A stretch of DNA of 60,000 bases from Antedon mediterranea. Its lineage: Eukaryota > Echinodermata > Crinoidea > Comatulida > Antedonidae. The translations under genes and the position numbers were made by a program. Every line of letters begins with the position of its first letter. Within the stretch, counting starts at the first letter, position 1. Positions 11,501-21,047 of the stretch are shown in pieces. The notes under the pieces were generated by a model, which searched no databases, had not been told where the DNA came from, and was given only the letters and a program-made list of their open reading frames with translations. Location: positions 4,190,922 through 4,250,921 of the forward strand of contig NC_092678.1 in assembly GCF_964355755.1 (NCBI RefSeq), in the 5' to 3' direction.

Positions 11501-11989
11501 AGCTCGTTGCCATGGGTTATCATAACTGTGTTGTAATGTCTGGAGACCACTGTAAAAATTATCATCAACTGCATCATTTATTGGTGGACCACTAGACTGA
11601 CGGTCACTAAATTCTGGAAGTGTTGCTCCTTGGTACTGAGTCATCTGTGAGTTTTCATTATTAGATTTCTGACCACTTTGATCCTCAGCTTCAAGAGCTA
11701 GACTTCCACAAGCTTTTGACAAACTTTCCAGCTGGTGAGTTTTTTTTACATGATCACCTGATCTCTTAAGCATTGATAACTGTTCAGGGTCATTTTCTTT
11801 TGGTCCATTTTGCTTGGATCTAAAAACAACAGATTGTCCAATGCTTGTAGTACTTTGTCGGTCTTCAACATTTGAAATTTGTATTTCTTGAAATTGTTGG
11901 TGCCTACAAGGTTTGGAATGTTGTCGCCTTGTTGGTTCGGGTTGCATTACATCAATTACATTTGATTTTCTTGAAGAACCAGTTCCCAT
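2591..11989 (-). CDS. Multi-exon host gene, product unknown (myristoylation-type N-terminus, coiled coil); partial, continues beyond left edge
   Basis: Minus-strand exons, all phase 0 with AG/GT borders: 11387-11989 (201 codons, ATG at 11989), 10925-11032 (36), about 10312-10554 (donor uncertain), 9824-9937 (38), 9471-9680 (70), 2591-2719 (43). The protein starts MGTGSSRKS, which fits an N-myristoylation signal (Gly2, Ser6, basic 7-8). The first exon is low-complexity, Gln/Ser-rich. Exons 2-4 give a compact aromatic region (TFYHQNGRTYTCINQGGYRF; YFDDATGAWIKMPVSWEQH). Exon 5 includes DIIAALRQSNYDVDDTVATF, which faintly resembles a UBA/CUE-type helix bundle, and then an amphipathic helix. Exon 6 is a coiled coil (SLEEQVTSLEVEVKT). 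No stop is found, so more exons lie left of the window. A large intron (2720-9470) holds the gypsy element. I do not recognise the family; a C-terminal-motor kinesin tail is one unproven possibility. Confidence 0.72.
2720..4352. other. Intron sequence of the minus-strand host gene, left of the gypsy insertion
   Basis: No supported gene. The frames here lack homology signals. The segment 3745-3965 is a diverged copy of 20330-20590 (shared GAGTGTGAAGATGTTTAC and a GTAGTTTGAA...TTACAT block), so it is part of a dispersed repeat, perhaps an LTR or 5' untranslated region of an element. Confidence 0.5.
3745..3965 (+). repeat. Dispersed repeat, copy 1 (partner near 20330-20590)
   Basis: Both copies run from a TTTTGTGC(A/G)GATGAG start through GAGTGTGAAGATGTTTAC and TTTGAA(T/C)TTACAT to a GATTTCRTAGATTTA segment, with scattered substitutions and small gaps. 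The partner lies just upstream of the 189-codon ORF, which suggests it is the 5' flank of an element containing that ORF. Confidence 0.55.
4353..4491 (-). repeat. 3' LTR of the gypsy element
   Basis: It appears identical to the 5' LTR over all 139 bases. It is preceded on the element strand by the purine run AAAAGATGGAGGGA (4492-4505), the likely plus-strand primer (polypurine tract). Confidence 0.9.
4656..5757 (-). pseudogene. Integrase of gypsy pol with C-terminal tail
   Basis: An HHCC zinc finger is visible (HEGHQG near 5735, HCIPCQ near 5620), with an in-frame TAA just before it. The core has SIDFKDL, IRTDNGPPF and ANGEVERV, the D, D and E of the D,D-35-E catalytic triad. A break at about 5026 separates the C-terminal part, IEVGDMVLVKESG and PYKTKPYRVTK, a GPY/F-like barrel, then an acidic tail. 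The protein would insert element cDNA into the chromosome, but this copy is broken. Confidence 0.88.
5982..6715 (-). pseudogene. RT connection and RNase H domain of gypsy pol
   Basis: After the frameshift near 6710 the reading continues QYVARFIPNYATITTPLRKL, then YFDPEKKSTIITDASPSGLG (first RNase H Asp), YASRALTSVETRYSQIEREA (catalytic Glu), and FDVVTDHKPLL (Asp). The end PGNTNPADYMSRH is the standard border of the Ty3/gypsy RNase H. A further open stretch in another frame (about 5750-5975) covers the linker to integrase. Confidence 0.9.
6602..7378 (-). pseudogene. Reverse transcriptase domain of gypsy pol
   Basis: Visible RT blocks in order: WISPITVVAKPKKPNEIRIC, VDMRAANKAI, FSKIDMNAGYHQI, RYKRLSFGVCSA, and the catalytic block NISDDILVFG at about 6840, in which the usual YxDD is ISDD, a variant common in Mag-lineage elements. 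The frame continues to 6602, but the true pol reading shifts by one base near 6705-6715, where the other frame gives VFSDTGVS and SLQKAAAPTSKEQTRSLLG. Confidence 0.9.
7371..7895 (-). pseudogene. Aspartic protease domain of gypsy pol
   Basis: The frame holds IIDTGATINIMS at about 7710-7731, the D-T-G-A active-site loop of retroviral-type aspartic proteases, which work as dimers to cut Gag-Pol. The usual downstream flap region and an LLSFNTAKAL segment follow. The domain by itself is open from 7895 to 7371. Confidence 0.85.
7862..8975 (-). pseudogene. gag (capsid and nucleocapsid) of the gypsy element, split by a SINE
   Basis: The first part (8435-8975) reads MATFTIPAP, then MAESWRRFAQRFDNFE, a capsid-like helical region. 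Codons for KQMEQ at the end of this part are repeated as QMKQ on the far side of the SINE at 8130, which is the SINE target duplication. The second part carries the nucleocapsid in another frame: CPAYGKKCNNCGKMNHHAKQC (7878-7960), a CX2CX4HX4C knuckle preceded by a CGGEYPH segment. The frame change between capsid and nucleocapsid is either decay or part of a frameshift expression strategy. Confidence 0.85.
8131..8434 (+). mobile_element. tRNA-derived SINE inserted in gypsy gag
   Basis: The 5' part has a pol III A box (GTGGCTTGGTGGTTATG) and a B box (GGTTCAAGTCC) at tRNA spacing. The body is unrelated to tRNA and the 3' end is an AAATAAAATAAAATAAAA tail. Flanking direct repeats TTTGTTTCAT (8120-8129) and TTTGTTCCAT (8435-8444) differ at one base. 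A 5'-truncated relative lies at 19254-19405. Confidence 0.85.
8968..8987 (-). other. Probable primer binding site next to the 5' LTR
   Basis: Directly after the LTR the element strand reads TTGGCGACGACGATGGCGAC. A TGG-start sequence at this place is where the tRNA primer pairs in Ty3/gypsy elements. The likely gag start codon (8973-8975) lies inside it, so the element has essentially no 5' leader. The matching tRNA was not identified. Confidence 0.5.
8988..9126 (-). repeat. 5' LTR of the gypsy element
   Basis: This 139-bp LTR is very short for the group. It contains two near-identical 28-29-bp tandem units built on AACTAACTATGGTGTGCCAA, differing at one position (GCGACAC versus ACGACAC). The same pair is present in the other LTR. 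Confidence 0.9.
9778..10740. repeat. Source segment of a partial duplication (copy at 16699-17280)
   Basis: The exon 4 / intron / exon 3 part of the minus-strand host gene is repeated about 7 kb away in the same orientation. Shared stretches include AGAATCTTTAGCCA, CTTACCTTTATCTGTAACAG and CTCATTGGCACGTTAGTAAA. This copy retains open exons and splice sites. Confidence 0.75.
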
Positions 11990-14200
11990 TTAATCTGGAT
12001 CTAGGTAAAGTCTAGGTTACAGGTATAAATAATATGTGATCATTCTTCAATTGTTCACTAGCATAAGTAAAATATCTAAAAAATAAAAACAATAATTATT
12101 AACAACTAGAATTTGTTACTTAGACGATTTATAGGCCTAGGCAATCTTTGTGATAAAAGATAATTTTACCAGTATTGAATTTTTAAAAATCCATGCAAAT
12201 GCAACATGCACAATCATACGTTAAAATCAATCCATACGACTAATGTGCAATTTGTAAATATAATTTAATAGAAAAGTGGCCCAGCTGGGTATAGATGCTA
12301 GTTAATTCGCCACATCGCCTTATACAAAGTTGCTAAATACAAAGTCAACCCATCACAATGTGGCCCCATCGCAAAGTACTTGTAGGCATAAAAGGGGAAG
12401 CCTGGCATGTATTTTCAGGTGGCACTATACCTTTGGCTGTAATTACAGTACTTCACGTTCGCACTAATAACACGTTAGCTCACCAGAGGAGGAATCTCTC
12501 ATAATTACTCCGCAGTCTACTAAGGAGATAGCTCATCATAGTAAGGGAAAGTCACTCCAGTTTACGATGATATTGGTCATGTTTAATTTTGGTCGCTATG
12601 ATAAAGTGCAGATATTAGGATCTACATTATTTTACGGGTATTATTTGGATATTATTTATTTGGTCGATGAAAATTATTCAATAAATGTTTATATATAATT
12701 TAACAGAGGCTACGTCTGTGTCTTTTATTTTATATGCCACAAACTATGTAGAATAATTGATTAATAACCATTCATTACTATAACTATTACAATGAACGTT
12801 TGGTTAAATAAGCAAGCCCAGATAAAGCAATCCCGGCACAGACATCAATCTTTATACTCATCGTCTAATTATAATAATAGACATAATTTGTAAATTGAAA
12901 AATTTATATTGTCAACATAATTTGTAATTTTTGCTGTATGAGCGTACGTTGATACTACAGTACATGTACATGTCGGTAAACTTCTAAATATAGTTCCGGT
13001 TAAATTGCCGATTCTTAATACTTTTGCCTGGAAAGTAACTACGCATTTTGGTCCCTGGATGTAACATGATACAGCCGAGATATGAACATGTAAACCGCCA
13101 TCTGCTGGGCCGAATGTTGAACTTATTCGTACAAAAGGACACCACCAGACAAGTGCGTACAGTACTTTTGTTTAGATCGCTGGCAGTAATGCATGCAGTA
13201 AAGTGTATATAGCCCTCCGACGTACATCTCAGTCATTCAAAATGGAACCAACGAAGTACGAATGATTTTAATCAGTTGTGTGTGATTTAAACACAACAGC
13301 GAATATTACTGTAAACTTCCCCACGATCACAACAGTGCACGTGTTATGGTGCCAGGATGTAACAAGTTCAGTTTATTTTGTATATAGGCCAGTGGTCTTA
13401 AAACATAAACATTTCTTAGTGTGCCAAATAAAATTTTTTTTTGACAAATCGTATTTGGTTTTCTAGACTGAAATAATGAAACATAGTAGTATATACTTGA
13501 AATTAATGGACAGTTCAAAATAAGATGAAAGACGTCCTCTATTTCTCTTTAATTAGTTTACAAGGGGCACGTTCATCCAGGGATGCAGGATTTTGTGAAG
13601 GGGGAGCCCAACGCAACTGTAGATAGTCGGCACTAACTCAGCCTCACCGTAGATGGTGGGAAATGGCACCATAAACACACACGTAATTAAAGGATTTTGT
13701 TGCCGATGATATCATTCACTCAGTATTTTGTTGTTATTGCGTTGCATTCAAGTTCAATGCGAACGTACGAAATATTAACATATATGATGATGATACACTA
13801 TACTTCATAGCCACACATACTGTAGGTAACCACGGCGTTCCATGTTTGACATACACTTTATGCTTGCTGAGTGCCAGCGATCTAAATAATAGGTAGGCAT
13901 ATGCATTTGTCTGGCGGTGTCCTTTGTACGAATCGTTCGTGCCCCAGCTCGCTGGATGAGTACAATACATGGCGTGACGTAGTTCAAGTCGGACTTGCGC
14001 GAAGAAAATAATGTAATTTGTATACGGTTGTAAATAAACATGATTTTCATTATTATATAACATATACTATTAGTTGTATATTTAATTAAGCTAATATAAA
14101 AATAGATATTTAATTCTTCAATATCTGGCCAATATAACAACTCAATGACTGTTACATTTTTTATAAACCTCGTTTAAATACCATTTATTCGGCGATTTAG
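11990..14200. other. 5' flank of the minus-strand host gene and AT-rich non-coding DNA
   Basis: Probable 5' untranslated and promoter sequence for the gene starting at 11989. An AG acceptor-like pyrimidine tract lies close upstream of the ATG, so a non-coding first exon is possible. I see no clear TATA or CCAAT unit and no convincing coding frame; the frames at 13278-14140 are AT-rich and without family resemblance. Confidence 0.4.
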
Positions 14201-16440
14201 CCTGCCCCTCAAGGATTAAAAAAATTGATCAAAATTTGTCTCAATCTAGCTAGTCGAGGTTGGCCTGATTTAGTCGCCGATTTAGTTGAAGTTCGGTTTA
14301 TGAATTTTAAAATGACGTAATTTTTAAAGTTTTAGCTCGAACTACGACTAAAGTCTGGTTTAAGAATACGGGCGTTATGGTAATACTAGGCCTCTAGCTT
14401 AAACTAGAATAGTAGGTAGCCTAATATAGCCTACCTAGGGGTGCCAGGCCTACCTTCATTATTAATTACTACATACAGGTAGAGGTAGCCTATAGACAGG
14501 GCCCAGCAGCAGAGCAGAGAATGAAAAAGATCTAGGCTATAGAGAGTCCTTAATAGCTTAGGCTACTTATACTGTACTTGAGTTGTTGGTTATCAATGCT
14601 ACTATTGTTGGGTAAGAGAGGTGTCATCTCTAGGCTAACCTTTTGTTCCACATACAGTGTGAACATGTCAGCTTGGGTACTGCATGGTGTAGGTATGACA
14701 ACAGGACTCAGTCATCAGCCAATAAGCTCTGTAGCTAGCAGGATTGGATCCGTTCAAGCGCGAAGTGTAGGAAGTCACAACAAAGTGAATAATTACTTTT
14801 TACCCATGCTTTTGTTCGGTGTCTAATTGTCATAGAATGACGTTCTGACATCTGATTGGTCAGTTATAAGCTGTTCCAAGTTAGCCTCGGACTGAAATAT
14901 TGCCACTGTTTAGTGAATGAAAAAGTCAAATAAATCTCAGTTTTTAGCTCATAATATCATAATAATTTTTTTCTTTGATAATTTGAATAAACACGCACCC
15001 CGCGTTTATTGTTTATGAGGGTTTTCAAGAAAGGTGGGGGGGGGGGGGGTGGGTGGTTTCATTAATTCGAGTGTGGCATAATTATCGTGAAGTGATAAAA
15101 TACATTAAAAAAAAGTTATGGATCTTCTCAATGAATTCTACTACAAATAGAAATGTCTTGTTATTAAATATTGTGTATGTGTATGCATGTGGCAGGGCCT
15201 GATTTTTGTTTTACAACCTTTCTTTAATAATATCATCATATTTGATTCACATCAACTCGAAATTGCGTTATACGAGCATGTCAAAAGTGACATGCACATG
15301 TAAGTTAAAAAAATGGTGAAAATATACTCAATTTAAAAATTAATATAGAACCCTTATTTTGCATTTCATTTGTATTCAAGTGTATGTACCATTATGTATG
15401 ATTTATTATAAAATTGAGAGAAATTAATCTGTTCAAACGAATTACTAATTTGTTAGAACGGATTATGTTCAAAAACATATACTTAAAATGGCATTAATGG
15501 GCTTTCGTAAAATCTAGATAAAAAGTAACGTATATCTTTATTATTATGTAACAAATGTGGTTTATTATAATGCAGATGGATCTTTTGGGCCTGTTTCTGC
15601 AGCAACTGCTCAAAATACGGTATAAAAATACGGTGTTTATGTTTATATCATTAGATATTAGGCTGGACTCTTAACTATACTGAAGACGAAAACAAACGTG
15701 ACTGACTCTTCGAGTTCCAGACGATACCTGTTTATTTGTAACTCTTGCGCATGCGTACAATTAACTCACGTATTTATCCTCGTCGCCAATATAAATGTTC
15801 GCTTCGCCATTTTATTTTCTATCCTTATACTCTCTAACATAGAGAGCGCTTTATTAATCCGTATATTACAGTTACTATTGAAGGGGGGTTACTATTTGGG
15901 TGTGTGTTACTATTACAAGATTTTTGGTACTTACCATTATTATGTGATGTGAGCTTATTTGGAAGATGTACATTCTGGTGTGAACCATGATGATATCCCC
16001 ATAACATGAGTGTTACCAGGTGGGCTTACTCCATACAAGTATTTGGAAATCTAAAAAACAATATTTCACATTCATATAAATACTTTAATGTAAACTTGAA
16101 AGGAAAACTTGTTAAGCAGAAAGGTGTTCTTTCACAAGTACAATGCAATTGATCAGCTTGTAATATTAAAAGGGCTCAATAGCCATTTATCTTAAATTAA
16201 AATACATTTATTATATCTTTATTATTCGTGTCAATAAACTATAAATAGAAACAATACTTAACATGTGACATGGCCTATCGTGTGCGGCACTTCAATAAAC
16301 ATCCGTTTGAAAATTTGCATGAAGCTTAAAAAGCAAGCCCGATTGGCTCTCGCACAAATTTAACTAGATTCAATGCATTGTTGGATATTTTATATCTACC
16401 CTGCATATACAGCTCTTTTATTTATAACGGTTTAGTGATC
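14201..16440. other. Non-coding DNA; one weak ORF at 14578-14826
   Basis: The 82-codon plus-strand frame at 14578-14826 has no recognisable family. A G-run (about 15041-15055) and AT-rich DNA fill the remainder. The palindromic word AGGCCTA is frequent, as elsewhere in the window. I see no gene I can support. Confidence 0.4.
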
Positions 16441-16444
16441 CGTA

Positions 16445-16620
16445 CATCTTTACAGACAGTAAACGTTGGGTTCCGAGTTTCTGGCAAACGTAATTGTGTG
16501 TATATACTGTAGTGCAAGCAAATATTTTTCTACAAGGCCCTTGTTTTTAGTCCACGAGTGACAAACGTATTCAGTCTACGACAGGCTATTGTTTATTAAG
16601 GCTATCCTAATCTGGTCACT
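16445..16620 (+). repeat. Dispersed repeat, second copy of 1995-2230
   Basis: Same order of blocks as at 1995-2230 with a deletion relative to that copy. It immediately precedes the duplicated exon segment at 16699-17280. Confidence 0.55.
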
Positions 16621-16698
16621 TATCGCTATGGCCTAGTTTTGAGTTCAGTGCTTTGAAGCTATAATATGCTTGCACGACTAAATTAATACTTGGTTAAA

Positions 16699-17280
16699 GA
16701 ATCTTTAGCCACGCTTTTAGATAACCTTCTTACCTTTATCTGTAACAGAAAAGGTTTAATGTTCCCATGATACAGACATCTTAATCCATGCCCCAGTCGC
16801 ATTATCAAAGTAGCAATGAATGTTGTGCCTCCTAAAGTTACAACAAAAAAGATCAAAAGAGATCAGCAATAGTTTACAATCTGTTGTGGACTGCATTGAG
16901 ATTTCTGCGTCTCATTGGCACGTTAGTAAACAGACCGTATAAAATAAGCCTGATTGAGACAAGGTCTCAAATTGCCGGTGGATTAATTGTTGCTGATTTA
17001 CTACTTTTAAAAGGTCATGCCATTAAGACAAGATCCATCAATCAATCAATCCATCTCGTTCAAAGTGTCCCTAAGAATACCAGAAGTGTGGAATTGCAAT
17101 TTAAAACTTTTAAAGGTTAGTGATCACAATAACACTTTTCAATGCCCACAATTAATTGAAATTAAAATTCACCACATTTTTACTTTCTCAGGAAAGTGTT
17201 TCCTTAAACAAGGGTGTTTTCTGGATAGGAGTGTTCCAATGGATGTTTTCTGTATGTTCCAGCCTGTACTCCAAAAAAAA
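16699..17280 (-). pseudogene. Broken duplicate of host-gene exon 4 and neighbouring intron/exon 3
   Basis: The minus strand at 16735-16845 matches exon 4 of the host gene (TTTGATAATGCGACTGGGGC, WIK-type codons) but has a deletion of about 19 bases in the middle and an altered acceptor side, which destroys the frame. Part of exon 3 follows at about 17040-17100. It is a dead segmental copy that kept its intron, so it arose by DNA duplication, not by retrotransposition. Confidence 0.75.
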
Positions 17281-17496
17281 AAAAATTGCTAAATAATAGT
17301 CTTATTTTATCAAATATTTGTTTACATGTTATGTCAAATTATATGGTTATAGCTGCTACTGCAGAAATTGGAAGGTTTTCTCTTTCCGTCACATGTTTAA
17401 GTAATGTTTTTCGTTATTGGTTACGCTCAATTAAAATAGATCATAATCGTTAAGAAGAGCTGAACAAAATTAATTATGTTGGTTATATTATATTAA

Positions 17497-18097
17497 AGCC
17501 CCATTCCCTACGTTTTTTAGATATAATTTAAGATCACAAACTATATTTAATGTAAAAATAATACTATATGGTCCTATTGCGATAACTTTTTTCGTCTTTA
17601 AACGGTTAAAAATGTGAAAAATAAATCGATTCTAATAATTATAGCGGCCCGCTATAAATCCCAAAATGCATTGCGCGCGGATTGATATTTTTGTTTTTCA
17701 CCTGTAATTCGTCCACTTTTCGATCGATCGTGAAACCAAAACAAATGGAAGACTCCTAACTAAATACCGGGTTTTCCCCAATTTGTATCACGGAGTCTGG
17801 CAAAAATAGAAAGACAATTAATGCAGCAACTATGCAACGTCAGGCTAGGTATATAGCTAGCATACGATGTTCGTACGTTATCGATGTTTACCAGCTAGGC
17901 CTACAAAACTAAGCCTAGCTAGGCTAGGCCTAAGACCGTCCACGAGAAGTCAATCGCCGCGAGCTACTTAGGTAGTGCATTGTTTCTCACTTTTTATCAT
18001 AATTTACCATAAAACGTACATTTAAGACAAGGAATGTTTTTAAAGTGATATATATATTATTTTCCAAAAAACGTCCAAAATTGCAGGGAAGGGGTCT
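17497..18097. mobile_element. piggyBac-like MITE, copy 1
   Basis: A 601-bp non-coding element flanked by TTAA on both sides (17493-17496, 18098-18101). The left end AGCCCCATTCCCTACGTTTTT and the inverse of the right end (AGACCCCTTCCCTGCA...ACGTTTTTT) form imperfect terminal inverted repeats. A second copy lies at 30673-31298, also between TTAA sites. TTAA target duplication is the hallmark of piggyBac transposases; no transposase is encoded. Confidence 0.85.
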
Positions 18098-18139
18098 TTA
18101 AGCAAATTTTCTGTTCAATTGGGTTTGGTTTTCACAGGT

Positions 18140-18620
18140 CCATGATTCTGCTTCTTTTATTTCCGAGCTATTCCTTCATTATTAAATTGGGTACAGGTTG
18201 TTTTTTATTTACATGTTCCAAATATATCCGCCAGATATGCAAAATCCACCAAGAATTAGGAATCTTGTGGCTGCAGCTGCTATTCCAGTTGTCATCAGTG
18301 ATGATGCACCAGAGGTGCCTGCTGCACTCCACCAGAGGTCCCTGTGGGAGAGGTTAAGCACCAGTTCTATAAGAACATCACCAGCACCACCTCCACGACC
18401 AGTACCCACAAATCACCAAATCCAGTGTTTTATCCACTTGTCGATTATCCGGATTTCGTTCATTGTTTGTCCACACAAACTTCCTAGAAGAAGGGCCACT
18501 AGATAGAAACAATCTAATAAGAAGGGTGAACCTGAGGCTGCTAATCAGACTATCGTCGATGAACGACCGGTAGGATGCAACTAGCATCGAGACTGCAGCA
18601 AGAAATGTATGAGATCTGGT
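18140..18620 (+). pseudogene. Decayed copy of the SIM-repeat ORF family (copy a)
   Basis: Pieces match the intact ORF at 43446-44456: PPRIRNL, IPVVISDDAPEVPAA (one SUMO-interacting-motif-like unit followed by the PEVPA segment) and an FxLVDYPD-like remnant near 18440. The order is scrambled and frames are broken. Confidence 0.6.
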
Positions 18621-18725
18621 GCAGCCAACCTCTGCAGGTGCAGTTGAAAATGTAAACAAAACTGCTTACAAATAGAAGTCAAAATTTACAAATACAGATA
18701 AGGAGTCGAAAGAAAGAATAACCAT

Positions 18726-18900
18726 TTGCCAGAAAATGTTATTTTAAGCAAAAATTGTGCAAAGCTTGATCATTTCCAACGAGAAGGCATTATTGAGCCT
18801 ATACAGTTTTCAGACTGGGCTGCACCAATAGTTCCGGTACTTAAGGCGGATAAAACTACAGTTAGGATCTGTGGTCAGTATACAAAGCCCATGAACGTGA
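18726..18900 (+). pseudogene. LTR-retrotransposon RT remnant
   Basis: The frame reads LDHFQREGIIEPIQFSDWAA, then PIVPVLKADKTTVRICGQY: the N-terminal RT block of Ty3/gypsy elements (L..L...GIIEP...S.WA.PIVPV.K.D...RIC.DY). The C-terminal continuation is missing, because the sequence runs straight into a SIM-family fragment at about 18891. Confidence 0.75.
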
Positions 18901-19250
18901 AGCAGATGCAAGAGTACCAAGACCATGAAGGTGTCGTCGATTTCATCCTTTTGGCCGAAATCCAAGAGTTGTTCACCGCGATCCCTATCTCCACCACCAC
19001 CACCACAATTGCACTAAGTTTGATTAAATACATTAATTTACATTTAATTATTCATTGCACTTTGGTGTGGGACCTTCAAATACAAACAGGAAATGGCTGC
19101 CCAGGAGGCTCCGGTTGCTTCAGCAAGAAAACCAATATATATTATAAAGGTTTTTATTTATAAAGGTTTTATTTGTTTGGATATTTTTATTTATTATTTT
19201 GTTTCTATGGCTCCAGAAGGAAGCAACTGTCATCAGCCACGGAGTAAGCC
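18891..19250 (+). pseudogene. Fragments of the SIM-repeat ORF family (copy b)
   Basis: At 18910-18970 the DNA matches the intact ORF's segment coding for the Arg-rich stretch around FHPFGRNPR (TTTCATCCTTTTGGCCGAAA). At 19195-19250 it matches the beginning of the same ORF (GGCTCCAGAAGGAAGC, CATCAGCCACGGAGT), including the pyrimidine-rich stretch in front of it. The two blocks are in reversed order compared with the intact copy, so this is a rearranged relic. Confidence 0.6.
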
Positions 19251-19253
19251 CAT

Positions 19254-19405
19254 AGACTTTGTTTATGCAGAGCATCTTGTGTATATGTTTGTCTTATATG
19301 TTCTAGTATCGATAGTGCTTGCACTCATGGCAATCCTCAGGGTGCTGCACCGCTGTATTGTTGTGCCTGAAAATTGAATAAAATAAAAAAAATAAAAAAT
19401 AAAGA
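19254..19405 (+). mobile_element. 5'-truncated SINE, same family as 8131-8434
   Basis: It shares GCAGAGCATCTTGTGTATAT, CACTCATGGCAATCCTCAGG and GTGCTGCACCGCTGT with the SINE in gypsy gag and ends in an A-rich AATAAAATAAA tail. The tRNA-like head is missing. Confidence 0.75.
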
Positions 19406-19780
19406 CTTGAAGCAGATGCAAATGCTACACCAAGAGTACCAAGACCATGAAGGTGTCGTCGATTTCATCCTTTTGGCCAAAATCCAAATATTGTTTACCG
19501 CTCCACGACCAGCAACTGCCCCACGGTTACCACCAGGCACCACCACATTTACCTCAAATCCGTCCACTTTTTTATTTGTTGCCTGTACCCGAACCTATTT
19601 TTTATCCTCTCATTGATTATCCTGATTATGTTCATCGTTTGCATGTTCTATATGGAATGAATTGGTACTTCCTAGAAGGATGGCACAGGCGTTTAGGGCC
19701 ACTCGATAGAAATAATCTACCTGCGGCTGCTAATCCGGCTATCGACTGGTAGGATGAAGATGGTTCAAATCATTGATTAC
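19406..19780 (+). pseudogene. Decayed copy of the SIM-repeat ORF family (copy c)
   Basis: The plus frame near 19447-19752 reads PVPEPIFYPLIDYPDYVHRL, then GMNWYFLEGWHRRLGPLDR, nearly the same as residues 124-166 of the intact ORF. The proline-rich repeat and the acidic motif array are lost, and a stop follows PAIDW. Confidence 0.75.
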
Positions 19781-19998
19781 GCACAATCTAGCCAAGCATC
19801 ATCTAGAATCCAATGTTGGGCACTGAAATTAGGTACATACAATTAACATTGCCAGGAAAACCAGAATCAATTCCACAACTTGCCAAACTATACTATTGAT
19901 GGAGTCAATGAATCAATCTCCAGTTCCACAGCAGGTTGGACGGTTAAAGATCCAATCTCGAGTTTTTACTACATTGAAATACTAATCCAAAAATCAAG

Positions 19999-20229
19999 AT
20001 GGATGTATTTTGTGAGGAAATAGAATTGCCAGGTAGAAAACAGTTACTACAATTAGCACTACATGAAGATCATACTGGAATTGTCAGGATGAAAAGTTTT
20101 GCTCGGGATTCGTTATGGTGGACAAAGACATCGAGGATAAATCAAAACACTGCAATACATGCCAATCTAATCAAACGTTACCACCAAAAGAACGCATGTA
20201 ATTGGGAAAAATGTTTTTACCACGCATAG
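19999..20229 (+). pseudogene. Integrase zinc-finger remnant of an LTR retrotransposon
   Basis: The frame includes LLQLALHEDHTGIVRMKSFA followed by RDSLWW, the H...H part of the HHCC finger and the LWW segment typical of Ty3/gypsy integrases. The CC pair is not intact. It lies downstream of the RT remnant at 18726 in the same orientation, so both may be from one element. Confidence 0.65.
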
Positions 20230-20889
20230 TCAAAATGGCTTGAGGTAATTCTGGAAAATAAGACATTCTCTAACAGCCCCATATCACCAATCCTATTGAC
20301 GGGAGGTGAAGGGCGCCCCCTGTGGATTTGAGATGTTTTGTGCGGATGAGAAGAACGCACGAGAGAGGAGAGAGGAGAGATGAACACGACGAATAGAGTT
20401 AAATGGACATTTCCGAGTAATGATGTTTATATTACTTGTTAGTTAATAATTTGATGTTTAAGAGGTATAATATGACGTTGGAAATAGAATTCGAGTGTGA
20501 AGATGTTTACTGTAGTTTGAACTTACATGGATTGTAAAGGATTTCATAGATTTAGAGTAGATTACTATACGAAAAGTTTGTCACTATGACGTCACTATAC
20601 AGTTGTAAAAAGCACCCAAAACGTTCGCAGGCTACGACGTGAGCATCGAACCGTTTATGTACCACCACAAGAGGGCGTTGTTCATCGATACAGTGCGATG
20701 ACGTCACACCATGACTGGTAGCGGTAGATGGTACTGAAATTAGTTTTATCGATCATATTATTGTACCATACGATGACGTCATCACCAACACAAATGGCGC
20801 TGTTACAAATAATGTGGTTGGTAGCGGTAGTTGGTAATTTTAATCAATTAAGACATGACCATATGAATCACTCATGCGGAACAGAAGCT
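20230..20889. other. Non-coding DNA upstream of the 189-codon ORF, with repeats
   Basis: 20330-20590 is the partner of 3745-3965. At 20690-20840 two imperfect tandem units each combine a CGATGACGTCA motif with GGTAGCGGTAG(A/T)TGGTA. These look like the 5' flank of a mobile element or a promoter region with cAMP-response-type motifs. Confidence 0.45.
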
Positions 20890-20895
20890 GAACCT

Positions 20896-21004
20896 TAAAT
20901 TGTTCAAAGAACACGGCATAACGCAATACCGTAAACAAACATTTGAAGAACTAACATATAGAATGACTGAATTAAGTGAATACGATACAGACATAACAGA
21001 TGTA
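20896..21004 (+). other. Possible upstream exon of the 189-codon ORF
   Basis: An open frame reads KLNLKLFKEHGITQYRK, then TFEELTYRMTELSEYDTDIT, and ends at an excellent donor (ACAGAT/GTAAGTATAA at 21001). A pyrimidine-rich AG acceptor lies at about 21040, eight bases before the ATG of the next ORF. Direct joining puts that frame into a stop soon after the junction, so either it is 5' untranslated, the acceptor differs, or the gene is broken. Confidence 0.35.
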
Positions 21005-21047
21005 AGTATAACTAATTATTTATTGTGTTTCTTCTTATATTAGAATT

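Noticed and set aside
13734-14140. Overlapping minus-strand frames of about 110 codons
   Set aside because: Two frames overlap fully, both AT-driven, with no splice or family support.
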